Of a stretch of DNA of 64,000 nt, positions 45,580-57,129 are shown piece by piece. Source of the DNA: Conoideocrella luteorostrata (taxonomy: Eukaryota; Ascomycota; Sordariomycetes; Hypocreales; Clavicipitaceae); contig JASWJB010000089.1 in NCBI GenBank assembly GCA_032433595.1, positions 1 through 64,000 on the forward strand. Direction: 5' to 3'. Made by a program: the position numbers and the translations under genes. The notes under the pieces were generated by a model that did not search any database, had not been told where the DNA came from, and saw only the letters and a program-made list of their open reading frames with translations. How positions within the stretch are numbered: the first letter of the stretch is position 1; the number at the start of each line of letters is the position of its first letter.

Positions 45580-47287
45580 TGTGAGGCGACGGTACTGCAT
45601 GCTCTGTGCTGGGCTAGAGCTGGGACGCTGCCTAGACGCAATAGGCGTGGCGTTTCTTGCATCTTAGCGACTACCGCCTTGTTACCCGCTTGGCTGCGAA
45701 TGGTCGGATCGAGTGTTAGTACGGTTATGAGCTGCGTGCGTCCATCGACAAAGCGCCAATGCGTCGGGGAGTACTCGTTGCGCGGCCGACTCGCATTTGT
45801 ACCGCGGCGTCCTTATCACGACGGATTGCTTCGAATTATACCGACTGAGCGTCTCTACGGCATTCGCTACATAGGAGGTCAAGACGCATGACATTGCTCT
45901 GCTACACGCTCCGAGACCGAGAGAGATGCAGCACCAAGCAGTAGGTCCGGGCAACCACGCTGCACGATTTGGCTGTGTTTTGGCTCGGAATTACCGGAGG
46001 CCCACTGTACGATCCCACGAACGTTAGCGCACTACCCAGGGCCATCATCGACGACGGCGCGGCAGACGGGACCCCCCAACCACGCGTACAATGTACCTCA
46101 ATTGCTTCCCACGCTGCATGGGTACGATCAAACGCGTTCAATTCAGTCAACCGCATTAGTTGACGACTTTTTACGACATTCAAACCTGCTTGCTCAAGCC
46201 GACCGCGCAAGCCCCCAAATCGTCCCAAATTATGCCAAGATGCGCATCATTACAGGCTCGATAGTCGCTGTGCGATCATGCCACCCGGGCCCCCCACCGA
46301 ACGTACCTGAATACCGCACATGACAACATAGCAAGCCGTGCCCACCGCAGTGCCATGAGAGGGATCATTGCAGTGCTGCGCGCGCGCGCTCCGTGCACCT
46401 GCGACCGGTCCCGTCTGGAACGGTGCCTACCGGCCGGGGCTGCACTTGCTTGCACCTGCGGAGGCGGAGGCTGACTGCTGAGGCACAGACCGTCGTCGCC
46501 AGACCCAAGTTCAAGGATATAGCTGGATTTTGTGTCTGAGATCAATTGCTAGCGCTTTACTCCGCGCGTAAGTTAAGGCTATTCTATTAAGCGCTCTTAG
46601 CTTACTCAGCACTCTTCTTGTGTTGCTGATGATGCGAAAACTGCATATAGAGAAAGCCTATACGTGCGCGAGGTATCACGTGCATGCATTACCAAATCAC
46701 CCACATATCCGTCGATTCCGACAGCAATGCGCCTTGCGTCATAAAAATAAACGAACGCGCAGGTGATCAGGCTTTGCAAGTTGTATCGGTCTGTCCAGTT
46801 TGTCGGTACCGTGACATTGTCAAACCAGCGACAAATTACTTCGAATTTTGCTTCATGTATATACGCTGTTGATTTGTAGAAATGAATAATGCCGCATGTA
46901 CTATCGGGATTGTTAAATTTGGAAGAGGGTTCAGCATCTCGTAGATACGGGGGACGATCGCATGTTAGGACTTGAACACTGCACCTACCAACTTAATTTT
47001 GGATTGTACGATTACCTGTATGTATGCTTGAGGCATGGAAGCAAAAGCAAGGACTTGGTTAAAAAGGGTATAGATGAGGGAATTTGGACGGAAAAGTCGG
47101 AAGAGAAATTCTACATCTCTTATCATGAACATCCATGAATTTAACCAAATCTAACATATAATAGGGCTGAACCTCATAGCGTTCCATTTACATGGGCTAG
47201 TCGGAAGCTAGCCAACGTGATCTGACATTTACAAAAGCGCTTATTCTGTAATATAGATGGCCATCCTCTTAGCAGTGCCCTCTGCCG
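45580..47287. other. Intergenic, no supported gene
   Basis: Only short frames without domains. GCGCGCGCGC lies near 46380. The sequence is AT-rich around 46560-46640 and 46850-47000. Confidence 0.45.
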
Positions 47288-47788
47288 TCACTTGGGCGGG
47301 TTCGCGATGTTGCCATCCATTAGGTACGTCATTGTGTATCCCACCGACACAAGAGCTCTAGGCACATCAACCCATTCATTTTGGTTCGCGACGGCAACTG
47401 CCCAGTCTGGATCGCCAGTCACTGCCTCGATACTATCCGTGCTTGGCAAGATGTACTCAATAAGACAGTCATATTCAGCAAAGTCCCATGTAGGGTTAAT
47501 TTTGCTGAGCTCCCCCTTGACAGTATTATTAAGAGCCTGCGGCGTGAAGAACTAGATATAAGATAAGTAAGACATAATCTACTCCGTACTCACCATCTCA
47601 ATACAGTGGGGACAAGAATAAATACCTACAAGCGTATACCCGAGGATACCATGCTTCTGGAAAACTGGGAGCGCAAGCGGTAAATGCTCCTCCGTAATCC
47701 ACTTTTTGAACTCCTCGTGAGTGCGCTTGGGCTGGCGATAGTGCGTGATCGTAAACTTGACCGGGAGACTTCCGGGATGTTCTGACAT
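47288..47788 (-). CDS. EthD-domain protein
   Basis: Two exons: 47788-47594 and 47536-47288. The 57-nt intron has donor GTGAGT and acceptor GCCGCAG in phase 0. Product 147 aa. The N-terminal half reads KFTITHYRQPKRTHEEFKKW and EEHLPLALPVFQKHGILGY, the EthD / dimeric alpha-beta barrel pattern with a conserved H-x(n)-HxPL element. The C-terminal half has DCLIEYILPSTDSIEAVTGD, then PDWAVAVANQNEWVD, typical of the fungal EthD-like proteins that act in polyketide and aromatic-compound pathways as small cyclase, decarboxylase or dehydratase-type enzymes. No signal peptide, so cytosolic. It stands alone here, 15 kb from the P450, so a pathway link is only a suggestion. A TACTCCGTA motif (47580-47588) lies inside the intron, immediately after the donor. 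Confidence 0.88.
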
Positions 47789-49039
47789 TGTGAAGGCAGC
47801 ACTAGCTGTAATTTTAATGCTGAATATAGTGTGTTGCCGAAGAGGGCTTGATGTGTAGTCGCGTTGTTGTTGTTATTTATTATTGCTTAGACTGGTGCAG
47901 AACAAAGTGGACTTGTAGAGCGTGGAAGGCCAACAGGTTTTATAAACTGGGCACATCAGATGGGGCTATTCTTCAGCCGGAGGATCCGCGGGCCAAAGAT
48001 TGTTGGTTGCATCGGACGGTTCCTTTTGTGTCAGAAACCATCGCTCTAGATGACATGCGCGGAGCGGTGGAACTAGCAATGCACTACGGCCCTCGGCGGG
48101 AGAGTATCATGCAGCTAGCAAATTCCTCACTGCGGGGTAATAGCGAGCATAAACGGAGGACAAGGACCAAACCTATAGTGAGGGCCAGAGATTAAGACCG
48201 TCAATAACAGAGTCATAACTAGTTGCGACCGAGTAACGTATATATGAGAAGTCTTGCCCTTCACTCTGCAATTTCAAAACCCAAGACAGTGACATTTTAA
48301 TTCAGGGCTCCACCTACGTAACATTGGGTGCGTCACACATCTTTGAATTCCCGAATTCATAGTCAACCCAAAATTGAATTCAACCACGTCAGTCAGACTA
48401 GTAAGACTAGTCAAATCGAATCAACCGAACCAACCGAACAAATTGAGGGCATCCAAGCCGGATGCTTCCTATCATCGAGAGAACAAAAGTCAGAACAGTC
48501 ATCCGAGGCCTCCCCACACTAATCTTGGTACTGTCGCAGACAAAATGCAAGAAAGTGGTCAAAACATGACTGGTGATGTGATATTCACGGGTCAAAACGA
48601 GACTGAATGTCAGCCTGCGGTAGTTTCTCAGATATTGCGATTATGTGGTCCTTTGGCGGTAGGGGGGTGTATTTTTTTTTTGAAAACAATTTGAATGTTT
48701 TCAAAAAATTACACCCCTCCCTTGTCAACCTATTGAGGCATTGATCATCACGCAACGGGTTCTTGCTCAACTTTCACCAGTGACTTCGGCGTGTTTCCCG
48801 TGTCAATGCAACGTCGTTTAAATGACCGCCCACCACCCTCCTCCTTCATTCTGCAGCATACGCCCTTTTCTTTTTGGAACTTCTAGAAGATGAACGTCGG
48901 ATGATGCGAGAAACAGATATCTGGTACCGACGACTGGGTCATCTAGGCGCGAATGCTCTAGAACATCTAGTGGAAGACACTAAGCCGGATCCGAGGGCCT
49001 CTGCAAACTGACTGCGAAGACTGTTCCGTGGCTAAGGCT
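47789..49039. other. Intergenic with hairpin-forming repeat
   Basis: No supported gene. CAACCGAA and AATTGA-type short repeats are at 48370-48445. An imperfect inverted repeat at about 48655-48720 is listed separately. Confidence 0.45.
48655..48722. repeat. Imperfect inverted repeat with A/T core
   Basis: The left arm GGGGGGTGTA followed by a T-run and TGAAAAC pairs with the right arm GTTTTCA, an A-run, then TTACACCCCTCCC. A 9-base AT spacer separates them. Arms of about 27 bases differ mainly in T-run length. It could be a foldback or MITE remnant. Confidence 0.7.
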
Positions 49040-49398
49040 AGAAGGCAGGTATCCAGAAGACGAATTCCATGGAATTTAGTGGCCTTACGCCTAGATTTCT
49101 TGGCGTCGTGCCACGTTCTTCCACTATCGTACGAACCTAGCTAATACGAGGCATCAGTCATTTCCGAAGGTGCCTGTTGGAATCTCGCCGCCAAGCACAC
49201 AACAAGAGCACGGATATCGTCACGTGGTCACCTTTCGGCCACCCTATTTATACGGGTATCGTAGGCATCATATCTTGACTTGTTTTTCCCCTCTTAGATA
49301 GACCCGACTATTATTGAATATATTGTATTTGAAGCCGATGATCTAGATCATTGCACAACCCTGTGCAACCCACAGTGCCACTCTTATCTCAACACTAG
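49040..49398 (-). pseudogene. NLR 3'-end remnant split by a solo LTR
   Basis: On the minus strand, 49398-49375 reads GTTGAGATAAGAGTGGCAC and 49174-49040 continues GGCACCTTCGGAAATGACTG, then GCCTCGTATTAG, TTCGTACGATAGTGGAAG and GGCACGACGCC. This matches the NLR 3' end at 55886-55990 and the remnant at 13830-13920. The 200-bp LTR at 49175-49374 lies between the two halves, with GTGCC duplicated at its ends. Upstream (ankyrin) parts of the gene are not present. Confidence 0.82.
49175..49374 (+). mobile_element. Solo LTR, 200 bp, with 5-bp target-site duplication
   Basis: Starts TGTTGGAATCTCGCCGCC, ends GTGCAACCCACA. Flanked by GTGCC at 49170-49174 and 49375-49379. Contains CACGTGGTCACCTTTCGG and a CCCTATTTATAC promoter-like box. 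Same family and same length as the inverted copy at 14377-14576. Confidence 0.94.
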
Positions 49399-50018
49399 TA
49401 GGAAGTAGCGAGCCAGTGCGACTCTTATAATGCTAGATCACTTATGGGACTTAGTAAACCCAAGTCTTGCATAAGTGGAATCATGTTAGATCTCGAATAA
49501 GGTCGAGAGTTGTGTTTTTGTTATCTTGTCCCTAACCTCTGGGGAGCCTTGTATGTATTGTTGGACATAGTAGGGTGTTGGCTTCGAGGGCCGCTACCAT
49601 TTTCTGAGGCGAGTAGCAGCCCATCTTTAATACATGTGTTGAGACTAGAGATGCTCGTCAGGACGATCGGTGCTGTAAATAGCTAGCATGGTTACAAGGC
49701 ATGGTCACAAGACGTGCTCAATGATGTCAGAAGGTCAGAAGGTCAGAAAGTGAGGTCATAGAAGTCACAAGATTACGAGTTTACGAGGCCTGAAAATTAA
49801 AATAAATAGGAGGCTTTCAGGCTCTTCAGGAAGGTCATTATTACAAGCGGAATCTTTAATCAATTCGGTCTGAATAACATCCTTCTATTCCTATAAATTT
49901 TCCACTGCCGGAAATTGCTCATAGTGCTCATAACTCAACATGAGCACGACAGAATTAGCTCTTTGATTAGTTTAATAGCTTATGTCCACGAAATAATGCG
50001 GCCAAAATTATGGCTAAT
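49399..50018. other. Intergenic, no supported gene
   Basis: Contains imperfect short direct repeats (GGTCACAAGACG / GAAGTCACAAGA; CAGAAGGTCAGAAGGTCAGAA near 49728-49750). No coding signal. Confidence 0.45.
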
Positions 50019-50223
50019 TGTTGGAATCGCTCTGTCAAGCATAATAGGAAGCACGGAGCGGGTCACGTGGTCACTTTTGGCTACGATATTTGTACGGTAA
50101 TATCGAGCCTTCCACCTTGACTTGTTTTCCTCTTCCTGAATAGACAGATTTGAATACATTGTTTTTGCATTTTGAAGCACCTTGATCTAGATCACCGTTG
50201 CACAGCACCCTGTGCAACCTACA
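50019..50223 (+). mobile_element. Diverged solo LTR of the same family
   Basis: Starts TGTTGGAATCGCTC and ends TGTGCAACCTACA (205 bp). Shares GTCACGTGGTCAC, CTTGACTTGTTTTCC, TGATCTAGATCA and the GTTGCACAG...CTGTGCAAC end with the 200-bp copies but has many substitutions. The flanks CTAAT and GTTTC do not match, so the target-site duplication is lost or the copy was rearranged. Confidence 0.75.
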
Positions 50224-50778
50224 GTTTCTTTTGTAGCCTGTAGGTGCTATTAGCAGCCTGCTTACGTGAGCTACCTGCCTGCCTCATTACTAATTAAAGC
50301 CTCTCCATCGAATGTGGTGATTTGAGCCTCTTCGCCGGGCTTGTTAAGCCGCTCCAGAGGGTTGTTTTGGTGTCTGACAGCTTGGGATTCATCGGTAATA
50401 TCGCGAAACGCGTTATAGGCCATTTTGGTGTCCTAGGTTTTCGTCGGTTACGCGGGTCACTAGAAGTCCCCCGGAAAAAAAAAGACAGAAGTGGGCAAAA
50501 GTGGGTCTGCGATACATTTTAGGAGACTTACGGGATTTCAGGAGATGGGGGTGGCTGGCTTTGGATGGCTGACGTCAGTCAGTTTCTCAGACCTTGGGTC
50601 AGTCTGCATTTCCCCATCCTCTCCGAAACCCCCCATTCAACCTGCAGACCTCATTAATGCTCAACCGAATAACAACAGTCTGAAGCCCCCGCCTATACGA
50701 GACTACTACAAATCACCAGCGGCAGCGTACAGAACGGGATCAGACACAGTTGGCGACCCAGCCGTAGTGCTCGCGCAC

Positions 50779-53700
50779 ATGCTTTCGCAATGCTTTTCGT
50801 CACCCTCTCGATCGATCCTCGACGGAGAATTTATACGTTCGTCTGGTGGTGTTTGGGCCATGTTCTGGACCTGCTGCTGCGTGCTTTTGATCGCGTTCGT
50901 GTACATGCGTCCCTGGTCGAGACATCCTAAACAAGTCGCGAGCCATTTGGGTGAACAGACATCCAGACAGCAGATTGGAGCTTCTGGTGGCGAAGGTGCA
51001 ACCACGTCAGAATGCGTTTTAACAGACAAATGCCACGCAGCAGCAGGCATGAGCCGTCCTCCCAAGGCCGAGCTAGGGCTGCAGATCCTACATGAGTGTG
51101 AGGAGCCAAATGTTGAGTATGTTCACCGTCCAAGTAGTTAAAAGGACACATTAATGACTGGCCGTAGTATCGTGGCCGTGCACGGACTTGGCGCGAACCC
51201 AGATTATGCTTGGGTTTGGTTGCCCAAGAATAATCCCACCAACAGCCGCGGGTATCCCGACAAGCCATTGAACTGGCTAAGGGAACTGCTTCCGACCAAA
51301 TTATCTTGTCGGGTTCTGGCATTCAACTACGATTCAACCTGGCTTTCAACGGGCTTGGCCATGGCCCCCCAACAGCGGCTCTCCAACATTTCGGATAACC
51401 TTCTCCAGAGCCTCCAAAATATCCGCGAGACGGTTGGTCTAGTAGTGTGTATCTTTGCGCATGATCAGCCACATTAACTTTTCTACAGAAACCCGTCACC
51501 AGCCGTCCCTTGATCTTTATCGGCCACAGCTTTGGCGGCAATGTCATTGAGCAAGTACGTGGCAAAACATACCATCTTGACCCCTTCCCAGCGGACTATG
51601 CTGACCGTTTAGGCCATTGTTTCTGCCACCAGACATGGTTCAGAGTACCTGCCTATAGCCGAATCTACGGTCGGGGTCATATTCTTGGGCACCCCTCATC
51701 GGGGGAGTTCAGCGGCACAATGGGGCGCACTGATCGCGTCACTGGCTCCGCCTGGCTATGTTACTACTGAAGACAGGCTATTGAAAGCCTTGGAACAGCA
51801 GTCGGATTCCCTGGCGGATCGTCTGCGTGACTTCTCCCAGTGGCTCTTCTCCGAGTCGGTGTCAGTTGTTTGCGCCTTTGAACAGTTTGCGACTGACTAC
51901 TCGTCCCGGGCGGGCTTTCTGGGAAAGCTCCTTCCGTCCAAGGATTTGGTTCGTGTCCCAATGGGCTGTTTCCCACCGACGCCACTAACTGCGCTCTAGG
52001 TCGTGCCCGAATCTAGCGCCTGCATCGACGGCCATCTCAAGATATCTCTCCGTACAGACCACCTAAAGATTAACAAGTTCTATGGGCTCGACGACCCTTC
52101 CTTCAATCTTATCTACCCTCAGATCGTACGAATAGCTAAAAATGCCAACGAAATACTTAATCGCCGCCGGAACCCAGCGCCAATTCCAATGGATGAGAGG
52201 TCTACTACATCTAGCGACATCCGGGGATGCCTTCAAATGATGAGAGTGAGAAATCCGGAGGATATCCTATCTGATATCCATTGGCAAAAGGGAGCAAGAT
52301 TAGGCAATACCTGCGAGTGGATTTTAAAACAAGACAAGTTTTCTCTCTGGAGCGCAAGCAATCAATCAGGGTTTCTTCGCCTTATTGGATCTCCGGGCAT
52401 TGGAAAGACCATGATATCAACGTTTCTTGTTCAAGAGCTAAAGACAAAGGTGGCAAAATCTCTAGGCAAGGTGTTTCTTTTCTTTTTCTGTGACGATAAA
52501 GACCAGAACCGCAAGACACCAACCGCAATACTACGAAGCTTTATCTGGCAATTACTACTACAGAGAAACGAGCTCTTTCAACATATGCAGCCAGACTTTA
52601 AGAGGCACACCAATGACCGCGTCTTCCAGGACCTCTTTGATAACTATTCCGCCCTATGGCGTATTTTCCAGAACATGATTAGGGACAAGTGTGCTGGTCA
52701 AGTTTTTATCCTTATTGATGCTCTAGATGAGTGCGAAAGATCAACGCGACAAATTCTACTCCGCTCTATTAAAAATCTCTATCAGCCCCCACTAACACCG
52801 CCATCGCCAACACCGCCATCGCCAACACAGCCATCGCCAACAGCTACAACAGAAAAGTTAAAATTTCTGATTACCTGCAGACCTGATATAGATGATATTG
52901 AGGATGAGCTAAGAAGCCTAGATTCGGCGCTAAGGATAGACTCGGCCGACATAAACAATGACCTTTCTGAATATATTAACACTAGGGTCACCGAGCTCGC
53001 AAGAACAAAAAGTTACACGCCGCAGACTAAAAGCAAAGTTATAAAGGCACTTAAACGCAAAGCTGGCGGTACTTTTCTCTGGGTATCTCTTATGGTTGCC
53101 GAACTAAGTCGACCTGGGATTCGCATGCTTCATGTAGAGGCAAAACTCCAGAACCTACCTTATGGACTCGAAGACACATATAGTGCTATTCTGGATCAAG
53201 TTCCCATTGACAACAGAGAGATTGCTTGTTTTATATTACGCTGTATGGTAGCAGCCCGCCGTCCGTTAAGTAAATTAGAGATCCACGCAGCATATGCAAC
53301 TTGGAAGACTGGCTCAGTGCAATGTGGCGAAGATTTAGCAGTTTACGCAGATATTCTCTCGGTATGTAGCTCAATCCTTTATGTCGGGAGCGGAGACAAC
53401 GCAACCCTTAACTTCTGCCACCAGTCTGTAAAAGACTTTTTGCTCCATAAGACCTCGACATCCAAGGCATGGTATCACTCTACTGAAGACGAGGCACACC
53501 TCCATATTTTTAAGGTATGCTGGGCGTTTTTAAGCGCCGATGAGTTTGACGGTGGAAATTTAGTTATTCATCGCGAGTCGGGATTGCTTCAATGGAACAG
53601 GGAACTGCCGGATCTATTCTCGCGGTATTTATTTCTAGAGTATTCGTCAGGCGAGTGGTTGAGCCATGCCATGGCGAGTCGCAGAGTCTTGCTACGCAAC

Positions 53701-55935
53701 TGGCACAACCTAGCTGTAGATGTCACGAAAGCGCCAACATTACGTGACGTTTGGCTGTTATACTCTACCAAAGAAGGGCATGAGGCTATGGTCAAGCTAC
53801 TGCTCGAGAGTGGCGCTGACGTCAAGGCGAAGAACGAGAACAATTGGACACCACTGTCGCTCGCAGCCGTAGAAGGGCACAAGGCAATAGTCAAACTGCT
53901 GCTCGAGAAGGGCGCTGAGGCCAATGGCGAATACAATGGTGGGATGCCACTATCGCTCGCAGCCGCAGAAGGGCACAAGGCAATAGTCAAACTGCTGCTC
54001 GAGAAGGGCGCTGAGGCCAATGGCGAATACAATGGTCGGACGCCACTGTCGTTTGCTGCCGAAGAAGGGCATGAGGCTGTGGTCAAGCTGCTGCTCGAGA
54101 GCGGTGCTAAAGTCGAGCCTAAGGGCAAATATGACCGGACACCACTAATGTCCGCCGCCAAAGAAGGGCACGAGGAAGTGATTAAGCTACTACTCAAGAG
54201 GGGCGCTAACGTCAGGGCCTATGGCGGATACTATAGTCAGACGCCGCTGTCATTTGCCGCCAGAGAAGGGCACGAGGCAGCAGTCAAGCTGCTGCTCGGG
54301 GGGGGCGCTGACGTCGAGGTCTACACCGGATACAAGAGTCAGACGCCGCTGTCGTTGGCTGCCGAAGAAGGGCATGAGGCAGTGGTCAAGCTGCTGCTCG
54401 AGAACAGTGCTAATGTCGAGGCTGAGAGCGAGGATAATTGGACACCACTAATGTTTGCCGTCAGAAAAGGTTACGAGGCGGTGACTAAGCTGCTGCTCGA
54501 GAGCGGCGCTGATGTCGAGGCTAAGAGCAAGGATAATTCGACACCACTAATATCCGCCGCCAAAGAAGGGCACGAGGCGGTGATAAAGCTACTACTCAGT
54601 AGTGGCGCTGACGTCGAGGCCTATGGCGGATCCAATAGTCAGACGCCGCTGTTATTTGCTGCCGGAAGAGGGCATGAGGCAGTAGTTAAGCTACTGCTCG
54701 AGAGCGGTGCTAAAGTCGAGCCTAAGGGCAAATATGACCGGACACCACTAATGTCCGCCGCCAAAGAAGGGCACGAGGAAGTGATTAAGCTACTACTCAA
54801 GAGGGGCGCTAACGTCAGGGCCTATGGCGGATACTATAGTCAGACGCCGCTGTCATTTGCCGCCAAAGAAGGGCACGAGGCAGCAGTCAAGCTGCTGCTC
54901 GAGAGCGGTGCTAATGTCGAGGCTAAGAGCAAGGATAATTTGACGCCACTAATGTCCGCCGCTATAAAAGGGCACGAGGCAACGATTAAGCTGCTGCTTG
55001 AGAGGGGCGCTGACGTCGAGGCCTATGGCGGATACAATAGTCAGACGCCGCTGTCATTTGCCGCCAGAGAAGGGAACGAGGCAGCAGTCAAGCTGCTGCT
55101 TAAGAACGGTGCTAACGTCGAGGCCAAGGACAATGAAACTGGTCAGACGCCGCTATTGTGGGCTGCTACAAATGGATACGAGGCTGTGGCTAAGTTATTG
55201 CTTGATAAAGGCGTTTTTATTGAGGCCAAGGACGATAAGTATAGCCGGACGTCACTATCATGGGCCGCGAGGGATGGGCACGAGGAGGTTGCACGGTTAC
55301 TGCTTGCAAATGGCGCTAGTGTAAATACGGGAGATAATACACTTCGGACACCGCTGGCACATGCCGCCCGGGGCGGACATGGTCCTGTTGTAAGGGCATT
55401 ACTTGGCCATCACTCGGTTGAACCTGATCAGAAAGACATCTATGGTTCGACCCCGCTATCCATAGCTGTGCGTCATTGTCACACAGAGATAGTAAGAATG
55501 CTACTGGCTACTGGAAAAGTTTCTCTCGATCTTCTAGATTGCTTCGAACGAACTTCGTGGTGGTGGGCAAAAATATATGGGGACAAGGAAACCAAGCAAG
55601 CACTACTTGGCTACGCAGAGAAGACAGGGAAGCTTGGCTACGCAGAGGAGATAGGGAAGCTTGGCTACGCAGAGAAGCTAGGGAAAGAAGCTGACGAAAA
55701 CGACGAATCTATCGATGGGTACCTGGTGTGCAATAGCGAAGGGCTCAGATATTGTGATATTTGCACGTTGAGTATTGACAAAGTCGAGGTCTACTACCGT
55801 TGTAACCTTTGTAATGGTGGGGATTTTGATGTCTGTTTAAAATGCTATGAGATTGGAGGGCATTGCTTGGGGAATGATCACGGATTTGTTGAGATTAGAG
55901 TGGCACCTTCGGAAATGACCGATGCCTCGTCTTAG
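50779..55935 (+). CDS. NLR-type STAND receptor: alpha/beta-hydrolase, NACHT, 19 ankyrin repeats, ZZ zinc finger
   Basis: Five exons: 50779-51116, 51168-51432, 51489-51554, 51613-51948, 52000-55935. Introns of 51, 56, 58 and 51 nt fit in phase, giving 1646 aa. The start is uncertain: exon 1 is open from 50491, with ATGs at 50545 and 50779 and a hydrophobic segment near 50860. Domains: PGAP1/DUF676-like hydrolase with DIVAVHGLGANP and nucleophile GHSFGG (Ser215), then FLGTPHRGSS. NACHT with Walker A GSPGIGKT (about 465-472) and Walker B VFILIDALDEC (about 573-580), with a Pro/Ser/Thr insertion after it. About 19 ankyrin repeats (about 920-1540) of the form TPLSFAAREGHEAAVKLLLE. Then three LGYAEKxGK units and a ZZ zinc finger (CDICTLSIDKVEVYYRCNLC, CLKCYEIGGHC). 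Fungal NLRs of this kind oligomerise on ligand binding and trigger incompatibility or defence reactions (family knowledge). All key motifs are intact; the repeats are near-identical to each other. Confidence 0.9.
52784..52848 (+). repeat. Short 15-bp repeat inserted in the NACHT domain
   Basis: CCATCGCCAACACCG-type units repeat about four times, coding for PPSPT blocks just after the Walker B helix. The insertion preserves the frame and separates KNLYQ from KLKFLITCRP. Confidence 0.75.
53760..55600 (+). repeat. Array of about 19 ankyrin repeats with near-identical units
   Basis: Units of 99 or 102 bp. The second and third units (about 53873-54040) are almost the same 99-bp sequence. A block of about 200 bases beginning at 54094 recurs from 54697 (offset 603 bp, six units) with only one or two differences, including the AKVEPKGKYDRTPLMSAAKE segment. 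Units past about 55140 are more diverged. This is the pattern of unequal crossing-over or gene conversion within the array. Confidence 0.9.
55611..55691 (+). repeat. 27-bp tandem repeat before the ZZ finger
   Basis: Three copies begin CTTGGCTACGCAGAG, each coding for a LGYAE(K/E)xGK unit. It links the last ankyrin unit to the zinc finger. Confidence 0.85.
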
Positions 55936-57099
55936 ATGGTTTCGTACGATAGCGGAAGAAGGTGGCACGATGCCAAGGAATGTATGCCTAAGGCTGCTAA
56001 ATTCAAGGGAATGTTCCGGTTGCTAAGGACTGTATAGAAGGTTACGGTGCTCTTCAGAGGGCATCATTATCATCAATAATCGTTGTCAGAATTCATCACT
56101 TTCAAGGCTCTTCAATTCATTCAATTCAAATCCAGCTATTCCTGCCGATTGCCATGTTACAAATTGCTCCCTCTTCCCTATGAAAAAGGCACATAACGCA
56201 ACAGGATTATACCACAGGGAAAATATAAGCCTATTTCAGGGTTATAACTCCATGGCCCTCTTTAAGACAAGAAGGTAGAGAGATCGGGTGCTAGGCTCTA
56301 GGTATGCTCAGGTCTCTTTTCCCCGGCCTAGGTATTATAACTACTTCTGCTTTATAGAACGCCGTAAGGTGATGACCAACCTATAGGCATCTCTTATACA
56401 GGCTCTGTACAGATTCTCCAATAACATCCTATAGTTCGCAGTATTTTAATAGTAATATTATCTACCCCTAGCGAGGTGTTGCCGGTTTAAATTATAGCGT
56501 CTTCTGCTTCTTTATGAGTGATTCTTACGGCAAACAATATCTATTGTAGCAGGAAGACAGGAATCCATAGATTTATAATATCGTCCACTGCTGTGCGCCG
56601 TTCTAGTGTGCTGCGTCTCAGGGCGTTCGCCTTGTCCGTTTAGGTTGTATAGATTGCGCCGTCGACTTGAAGTAGCGGGGGTTAGAAGGCGCCTGGCGAT
56701 TGAAGCCATTAGATAGCCTTGAAGACCATGGCTCTATCTATAAAGCTGTTAATAAGCTTGCGCTAGTATCGGCGCTTGGCCCGGCGAACCACCTTTTGGA
56801 ACGCTTTTCTTACTAGTTACACTTCCTTATTAAAGCCTATAGGGAACATTCTCTGTATAGCGTAAAACTCTACCGCGGACTCGGCGCATTCCGTTGGATA
56901 ACACTGTGTGTGTGAGTGGATATGTGGATACACGAGCTGCGAGAGAAAAGTTACTTGGCCTATGGGCCTAGGGCAGAGACTTCAGACAGGCGTGTCTAAG
57001 TTTGCAGGGGTATTTAAGGGGGATTTGGACAGAACCGTTGAAAGAGGAATTCTCCATCCATCATCAATGTAACACAGCTCTTCCCACCAATACATATTA
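55936..57099. other. NLR 3' flank and intergenic DNA
   Basis: 55936-56205 is the flank shared with the remnant at 13850-14135. 56213-56247 matches the short repeat at 21279-21312. From 56300 to 56500 the sequence is TA-rich. No supported gene; frames are under 70 codons. Confidence 0.5.
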
Positions 57100-57129
57100 A
57101 TTTGAACCTCTCCAATGTATTCCAACAGA

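Noticed and set aside
50491..50778. Coding extension of the first NLR back to 50491
   Set aside because: The first codon is GTG and the residues look like untranslated leader; kept only as an alternative start at 50545.
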